Position numbers and translations under genes: made by a program. Below, piece after piece: positions 5,288 through 8,968 of a stretch of 8,968 nucleotides of DNA. Numbering within the stretch: position 1 is the first letter of the stretch; each line of letters begins with the position of its first letter. The stretch is from an uncultured Bacteroides sp. (GTDB lineage Bacteria > Bacteroidota > Bacteroidia > Bacteroidales > Bacteroidaceae). The notes beneath the pieces were generated by a model. It did no database searches, had not been told where the DNA came from, and was given only the letters and a program-made list of their open reading frames with translations. The stretch covers positions 1-8,968 of the forward strand of contig CAKUYM010000169.1 in the NCBI GenBank assembly GCA_934716785.1, in the 5' to 3' direction.

Positions 5288-6982
5288 ATGAAAGATTTAA
5301 TAACAGGTGCAGAGGCGTTGATGCGCTCCTTGGAACATCAGGGAGTGAATACCATTTTCGGATATCCCGGCGGTTCTATCATGCCGGTATTCGATGCCTT
5401 ATTCGATCATCGCAATACATTGAATCATATATTGGTTCGTCACGAACAGGGAGCTGCCCACGCAGCGCAAGGATATGCCCGCGTATCGGGCAAAGTAGGC
5501 GTTTGCTTGGTGACAAGCGGTCCCGGTGCTACAAATACGGTCACCGGCATTGCAGATGCTATGATTGACAGTACGCCTGTTGTCGTAATCGCCGGACAGG
5601 TAGGAACCAATTTCCTCGGAACGGATGCTTTTCAGGAGGTCGACTTGGTGGGTATCACTCAGCCTATCACTAAATGGAGCTATCAGATTCGTCGTGCGGA
5701 AGATGTGGCATGGGCGGTGGCACGTGCGTTTTATATCGCCAGCAGCGGTCGTCCCGGTCCTGTAGTGTTGGATTTTGCCAAGAACGCGCAAGTGGAGAAA
5801 ACTAAATATGAGCCGACAAAGGTAGACTTTATACGTAGTTATGTTCCTGTGCCCGATACGGATGCGGACGCTGTAAAAGCGGCTGCCGAGTTGATAAACA
5901 ATGCCGAACGCCCGCTTGTGCTGGTGGGGCAGGGGGTTGAGTTGGGCAATGCGCAAAGCGAATTGCGTACTTTCATCGAAAAGGCGGATATTCCGGCGGG
6001 TTGCACACTGCTCGGTCTTTCAGCTTTGCCGACGGATCATCCGTTGAATAAAGGTATGTTGGGCATGCACGGCAACTTGGGACCTAATATCAATACCAAC
6101 AAATGTGATGTTCTGATTGCTGTCGGCATGCGCTTTGACGACCGGGTGACAGGCAATCTTGCTACCTATGCCAAGCAGGCGAAAGTGATTCATTTCGATA
6201 TCGATCCGGCCGAGATAAACAAGAATGTAAAGGTAGATGTAGCCGTTTTGGGGGATTGCAAGCAAACACTGGCATCTGTCACGGCACTTCTGAAGAAGAA
6301 TACCCATACCGAATGGATTGACAGTTTCAAAGAATATGAAAAGGTGGAAGAAGAGAAGGTGATACGCCCCGAACTGCATCCCGCCATGGATACTCTGAGT
6401 ATGGGCGAGGTGGCACGTGCGGTGAGTGATGCCACTCACCATGAGGCTGTTCTGGTGACGGATGTAGGACAGAACCAGATGATTTCCGCACGCTACTTTA
6501 AATATTCGAAAGAGCGCAGCATCATCACTTCCGGCGGTCTCGGAACGATGGGCTTCGGGTTGCCTGCCGCTATCGGTGCGACTTTCGGCGCACCGGAACG
6601 TACCGTATGCGCTTTCATGGGCGATGGTGGGCTTCAAATGAATATCCAAGAATTGGGAACTGTCATGGAACAGCAAGCTCCGGTGAAGATTATCTGTCTG
6701 AACAACAATTTCCTCGGCAACGTGCGCCAATGGCAAGCGATGTTCTTCAACCATCGCTATTCATTTACACCGATGATGAATCCTGACTACACGAAAATCG
6801 CTTCTGCCTATGGCATCCCTTCCAAACGTGTCTTCACGCGTGAGGAACTGAAGGAGGCCATCAAGGAGATGCTGGCAACGGATGGTCCGTTCTTGCTCGA
6901 AGCCTGTGTGATAGAAGAGGGCAATGTGCTGCCGATGACTCCTCCGGGTGGTTCGGTAAATCAAATGTTGCTGGAATGTTGA
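5288..6982 (+). CDS. ilvB: Acetohydroxyacid (acetolactate) synthase, large catalytic subunit
   Basis: IlvB is the thiamine diphosphate enzyme that condenses two pyruvates to 2-acetolactate, or pyruvate with 2-oxobutanoate to 2-aceto-2-hydroxybutanoate. At 564 residues it has the normal length. Catalytic Glu53 lies in RHEQGAAHAAQGYAR. The central FAD-binding domain includes MRFDDRVTGN (281-290). The ThDP/Mg motif begins GDG at 445-447 and ends at Asn472-Asn473. Gln481-Trp482 matches the Trp known from herbicide binding in plant enzymes. In GQVGTNFLG (103-111), Gly replaces the Pro found in the plant herbicide site, which is a normal bacterial variant. Dependence on FAD is structural in this family. 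It pairs with the regulatory subunit encoded 58 nt downstream. Confidence 0.97.
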   Translation: MKDLITGAEALMRSLEHQGVNTIFGYPGGSIMPVFDALFDHRNTLNHILVRHEQGAAHAAQGYARVSGKVGVCLVTSGPGATNTVTGIADAMIDSTPVVVIAGQVGTNFLGTDAFQEVDLVGITQPITKWSYQIRRAEDVAWAVARAFYIASSGRPGPVVLDFAKNAQVEKTKYEPTKVDFIRSYVPVPDTDADAVKAAAELINNAERPLVLVGQGVELGNAQSELRTFIEKADIPAGCTLLGLSALPTDHPLNKGMLGMHGNLGPNINTNKCDVLIAVGMRFDDRVTGNLATYAKQAKVIHFDIDPAEINKNVKVDVAVLGDCKQTLASVTALLKKNTHTEWIDSFKEYEKVEEEKVIRPELHPAMDTLSMGEVARAVSDATHHEAVLVTDVGQNQMISARYFKYSKERSIITSGGLGTMGFGLPAAIGATFGAPERTVCAFMGDGGLQMNIQELGTVMEQQAPVKIICLNNNFLGNVRQWQAMFFNHRYSFTPMMNPDYTKIASAYGIPSKRVFTREELKEAIKEMLATDGPFLLEACVIEEGNVLPMTPPGGSVNQMLLEC

Positions 6983-6989
6983 GGAAAGT

Positions 6990-7017
6990 GAGAGTAGAGA
7001 GAAGTGGAGAGTTGAGA
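6990..7017 (+). repeat. Short purine-rich tandem duplication in the ilvB-ilvN spacer
   Basis: GAGAGTAGAGA (6990-7000) and GAGAGTTGAGA (7007-7017) are near-identical, 17 nt apart, in a purine-rich spacer. The spacer ends with AGGAG at 7034-7038 just before the ilvN start, a plausible but tight ribosome binding site. No terminator or promoter is visible in this spacer. Confidence 0.45.
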
Positions 7018-7040
7018 ATTCGCAATTAAAATTAGGAGTT

Positions 7041-7604
7041 ATGAGTGATAAAACATTATATACAATCATTGTTCATTCGGAGAATATAGCCGGATTGCTG
7101 AATCAGGTAACGGCTGTATTTACCCGCCGGCAGATAAATATCGAAAGTTTGAATGTATCTGCGTCCTCGATTAAAGGGGTGCATAAGTACACGATTACGG
7201 CTTGGACGGACAAGGATACGATAGAGAAGGTGGTGAAGCAGATAGAGAAGAAGATTGATGTTATCCAAGCGCACTACTTTACGGAAGATGAAATTTACTT
7301 CCACGAGATTGCTTTATATAAGGTGTCTACTCCGGAGTTTCAGGGAACGCCGGAAGCGTCTAAGGTGATACGCAGGTATAATGCACGCATTGTGGAAGTG
7401 AATCCTGTATTCTCTATTGTCGAGAAGAATGGCATGAGTGAGGATATTACTTCGCTTTACGGTGAACTGAAGGCTTTGAATTGTGTTCTGCAATTTGTTC
7501 GTTCGGGGCGTGTAGCCATCACTATCAGTTGCTTCGAACGGGTGAATGAATTCCTTGACGGAAGAGAAGCGGAATATAACCAAAGTAAAAAACAACCGGA
7601 ATAA
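7041..7604 (+). CDS. ilvN: Acetohydroxyacid synthase, small regulatory subunit (ACT domain)
   Basis: This 187-residue protein is the regulatory partner of IlvB. Residues ~6-77 form an ACT domain and ~84-168 the C-terminal domain of the IlvN/IlvH family. Alignment by eye to E. coli IlvH places Asn15, Gly18 and Asn33 at the positions that bind valine there, so feedback inhibition by valine is expected. It is somewhat longer than E. coli IlvH, with a charged tail (residues 169-187). It stimulates the catalytic subunit and should form a heteromeric complex with it in the cytoplasm. The stop TAA (7602-7604) overlaps the ATG of the next gene by one base, indicating translational coupling. The symbol ilvH would be equally valid. 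Confidence 0.95.
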   Translation: MSDKTLYTIIVHSENIAGLLNQVTAVFTRRQINIESLNVSASSIKGVHKYTITAWTDKDTIEKVVKQIEKKIDVIQAHYFTEDEIYFHEIALYKVSTPEFQGTPEASKVIRRYNARIVEVNPVFSIVEKNGMSEDITSLYGELKALNCVLQFVRSGRVAITISCFERVNEFLDGREAEYNQSKKQPE

Positions 7605-8347
7605 TGAGCGGATCAAATAAAATAGGGACTTATAAGTTTGTAGCAGAACCGTTTCACGTTGACTTCAACGGACGTCTGACGATGGGAGTATTGGGCAATC
7701 ATCTGCTGAACTGTGCAGGGTTTCATGCCAATGACCGTGGTTTCGGCATTGCGACGTTGAACGAGGACAACTATACTTGGGTGCTCTCGCGACTGGCTGT
7801 TGAATTGGATGAAATGCCTTACCAATACGAGGACTTTTCTGTGCAGACGTGGGTGGAGAATGTGTACCGCCTGTTTACCGACCGTAATTTTGCCATTATC
7901 AATAAAGATGGTAAAAAGATAGGTTATGCCCGTTCGGTGTGGGCTATGATTAACTTGAATACTCGTAAGCCTGCCGATCTGCTGACACTGCATGGCGGAA
8001 GCATTGTGGATTATGTGTGTGATGAACCCTGTCCGATAGACAAACCTTCGCGCATCAAGGTGACAAGTGACAAGCCGCTTGCTACATTGTCTGCCAAGTA
8101 CAGTGACATTGACATCAACGGACATGTGAACAGCATCCGCTACATAGAGCATATTCTCGATCTGTTTCCGATAGAACTTTATAAGACTAAGCGTATTCGC
8201 CGTTTCGAAATGGCGTATGTGGCGGAAAGCTATTTCGGGGATGAACTTTCATTCTTCTGTGATGAGGCTAATGCAAATGAGTTTCATGTCGAAGTGAGGA
8301 AGAATGGCAGTGAGGTAGTCTGCCGCTCGAAAGTGGTATTTGAATGA
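7604..8347 (+). CDS. Acyl-ACP thioesterase (FatA/FatB-like, double hotdog)
   Basis: This 247-residue protein matches bacterial acyl-ACP thioesterases (PF01643), which hydrolyse acyl-ACP to free fatty acid and ACP. Two hotdog repeats are expected, ~8-130 and ~155-245. The first carries SVWAMINLNTRKP (111-123), a family mark. The second carries SDIDINGHVNSIRY (167-180). Asp170, Asn172, His174 and Glu208 correspond to the catalytic residues proposed for plant FatB. No signal peptide is seen. From memory, the B. thetaiotaomicron homologue in the same place, BT_2075, has a solved structure and thioesterase activity. The start overlaps the ilvN stop (TAATG), so it is a true operon member. Its natural substrate and its reason for sitting in an amino-acid operon are unknown to me; branched-chain acyl-ACPs made from valine- and isoleucine-pathway intermediates are one possibility. 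Confidence 0.92.
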   Translation: MSGSNKIGTYKFVAEPFHVDFNGRLTMGVLGNHLLNCAGFHANDRGFGIATLNEDNYTWVLSRLAVELDEMPYQYEDFSVQTWVENVYRLFTDRNFAIINKDGKKIGYARSVWAMINLNTRKPADLLTLHGGSIVDYVCDEPCPIDKPSRIKVTSDKPLATLSAKYSDIDINGHVNSIRYIEHILDLFPIELYKTKRIRRFEMAYVAESYFGDELSFFCDEANANEFHVEVRKNGSEVVCRSKVVFE

Positions 8348-8386
8348 CTCGGAAATAGTATAATGACTTGGATATAGTATTTGAAT
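8336..8386 (+). repeat. Tandem duplication spanning the thioesterase stop codon
   Basis: Two contiguous 19-nt units, 8343-8361 and 8362-8380, agree at 17 of 19 positions; the first reads AATGACTCGGAAATAGTAT. Around them GTATTTGAAT occurs at 8336-8345 and again at 8377-8386, giving about two and a half copies. The first unit contains the TGA of the thioesterase gene (8345-8347). The rest of the spacer to ilvC is AT-rich. Confidence 0.65.
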
Positions 8387-8415
8387 AATAAAGAATATAA
8401 AATCAATTAATAACA

Positions 8416-8431
8416 GATGGCGCAAGCCGTC
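8416..8431 (+). promoter_or_regulatory. GNRA-capped hairpin in the 5' region of ilvC
   Basis: GATGGC (8416-8421) pairs with GCCGTC (8426-8431), with one T:G pair, around a GCAA tetraloop. It lies 22 nt upstream of the ilvC ATG. No T run follows, so it is not a normal terminator. It may stabilise the ilvC part of the mRNA after processing, or be incidental. I see no exact TAnnTTTG promoter in this spacer. Confidence 0.4.
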
Positions 8432-8453
8432 AAATTAAAAAAACAAAAAGAAA

Positions 8454-8968
8454 ATGGCACAGTTGAATTTTGGCGGAACTATTGAAACAGTAGTAGTCCG
8501 TGAAGAGTTTCCATTGGAAAAAGCTCGTGAAGTATTGAAAAATGAAACAATTGCTGTAATCGGTTATGGCGTACAGGGGCCGGGACAGGCACTGAACTTG
8601 CGCGATAACGGCTTCAATGTAATCGTTGGACAGCGTGCAGGAAAAACATACGATAAAGCAGTTGCAGACGGATGGGTTCCGGGTGAATCATTGTTTGGAA
8701 TTGAAGAAGCTTGCAAGAAAGGTACTATCATAATGTGCCTGTTGTCTGACGCAGCGGTAATGTCTGTATGGCCTACCATCAAGCCTCATTTGACAGCCGG
8801 AAAAGCTCTTTATTTCTCTCATGGCTTTGCTATCACTTGGAACGACCGTACAGGCGTGGTTCCTCCTACTGATATCGATGTTATCATGGTTGCTCCTAAG
8901 GGTTCTGGTACTTCTTTGCGTACTATGTTCCTCGAAGGTCGTGGTTTGAACTCTTCTTACGCTATCTA
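8454..8968 (+). CDS. ilvC: Ketol-acid reductoisomerase (5' part, runs off the window)
   Basis: The first 171 codons and two further bases are present; the gene continues past 8968. IlvC rearranges acetolactate or acetohydroxybutyrate and reduces it with NADPH and Mg2+ to the dihydroxy acid used by IlvD. The N-terminal Rossmann fold shows GYGVQGPGQ (37-45) as the nucleotide-binding loop. Gln60-Arg61 in VGQRAGKT lies where the NADPH phosphate is usually recognised. SHGF (122-125) contains the conserved His, and VAPKGSGTSLR (146-156) is a family block. The Pro after GVQG differs from the usual GSQG-type sequence and is familiar from Bacteroidetes enzymes. The start is the first ATG, MAQLNFGG, preceded by an A-rich stretch without a clear Shine-Dalgarno. 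It is the fifth structural gene of the operon, 106 nt after the thioesterase gene. Confidence 0.95.
   Translation, partial: MAQLNFGGTIETVVVREEFPLEKAREVLKNETIAVIGYGVQGPGQALNLRDNGFNVIVGQRAGKTYDKAVADGWVPGESLFGIEEACKKGTIIMCLLSDAAVMSVWPTIKPHLTAGKALYFSHGFAITWNDRTGVVPPTDIDVIMVAPKGSGTSLRTMFLEGRGLNSSYAI

Noticed and set aside
6020..6754. A 244-codon open frame antisense to ilvB
   Set aside because: It is entirely within the conserved ilvB coding region, has no recognisable motif, and no promoter or ribosome binding site supports it.
8374..8383. A separate ilvC promoter (TATAGTATTTG)
   Set aside because: The spacing within the box does not fit TAnnTTTG (one base too long), and the sequence is part of the tandem duplication.
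8416..8431. A terminator between the thioesterase gene and ilvC
   Set aside because: The hairpin is short and followed by A-rich rather than T-rich sequence, so it does not look like an intrinsic terminator on the plus strand.
1..8968. CRISPR arrays, tRNA or rRNA genes, transposases, phage genes
   Set aside because: No regularly spaced repeats, cloverleaf sequences, rRNA-like stretches or mobile-element proteins are visible on either strand.

Overview
The window looks like chromosomal DNA of a Bacteroides (order Bacteroidales). Three promoters fit the Bacteroidetes sigma pattern (a -33 TTTG-like box and a -7 TAnnTTTG box), Shine-Dalgarno signals are weak or absent, one gene encodes a Bacteroides-style lipoprotein, and all encoded proteins fit that group. 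From memory, the order ilvD-ilvB-ilvN-thioesterase-ilvC, next to an FKBP isomerase, a UPF0597 protein and a PCMD-type lipoprotein, matches the B. thetaiotaomicron BT_2074 to BT_2081 neighbourhood. I could not check this by search.

Positions 1-920. The 5' end of a leftward lipoprotein gene (1-99) diverges from a compact mntA-hepT toxin-antitoxin pair (243-906). An 11-nt direct repeat brackets the pair. It looks like an accessory insertion between the lipoprotein gene and the gene that follows.

Positions 921-3041. A UPF0597/L-cysteine desulfidase-like iron-sulfur protein gene (921-2207) converges on a slyD-type peptidyl-prolyl isomerase gene with a Cys/His-rich metal-binding tail (2399-2986, minus strand). 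A bidirectional hairpin terminator separates them.

Positions 3042-8968. This is the branched-chain amino acid operon. A strong Bacteroides promoter is followed by an unannotated 25-codon leader peptide rich in Ile and Val codons. Next come mutually exclusive antiterminator and terminator hairpins, then ilvD, ilvB, ilvN, an acyl-ACP thioesterase gene and the start of ilvC, which runs off the window. IlvB/IlvN (acetohydroxyacid synthase), IlvC (ketol-acid reductoisomerase) and IlvD (dihydroxyacid dehydratase) perform the three consecutive steps from pyruvate or 2-oxobutanoate to the 2-oxo acids of valine and isoleucine. The thioesterase start codon overlaps the ilvN stop codon, so it should be translated with the operon and fall under the same attenuator.

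The most notable items are the complete ribosome-mediated attenuator built from a hidden leader peptide, the fatty-acid thioesterase embedded in the amino-acid operon, and the repeat-flanked toxin-antitoxin insertion that appears to sit on the promoter of the desulfidase-like gene.
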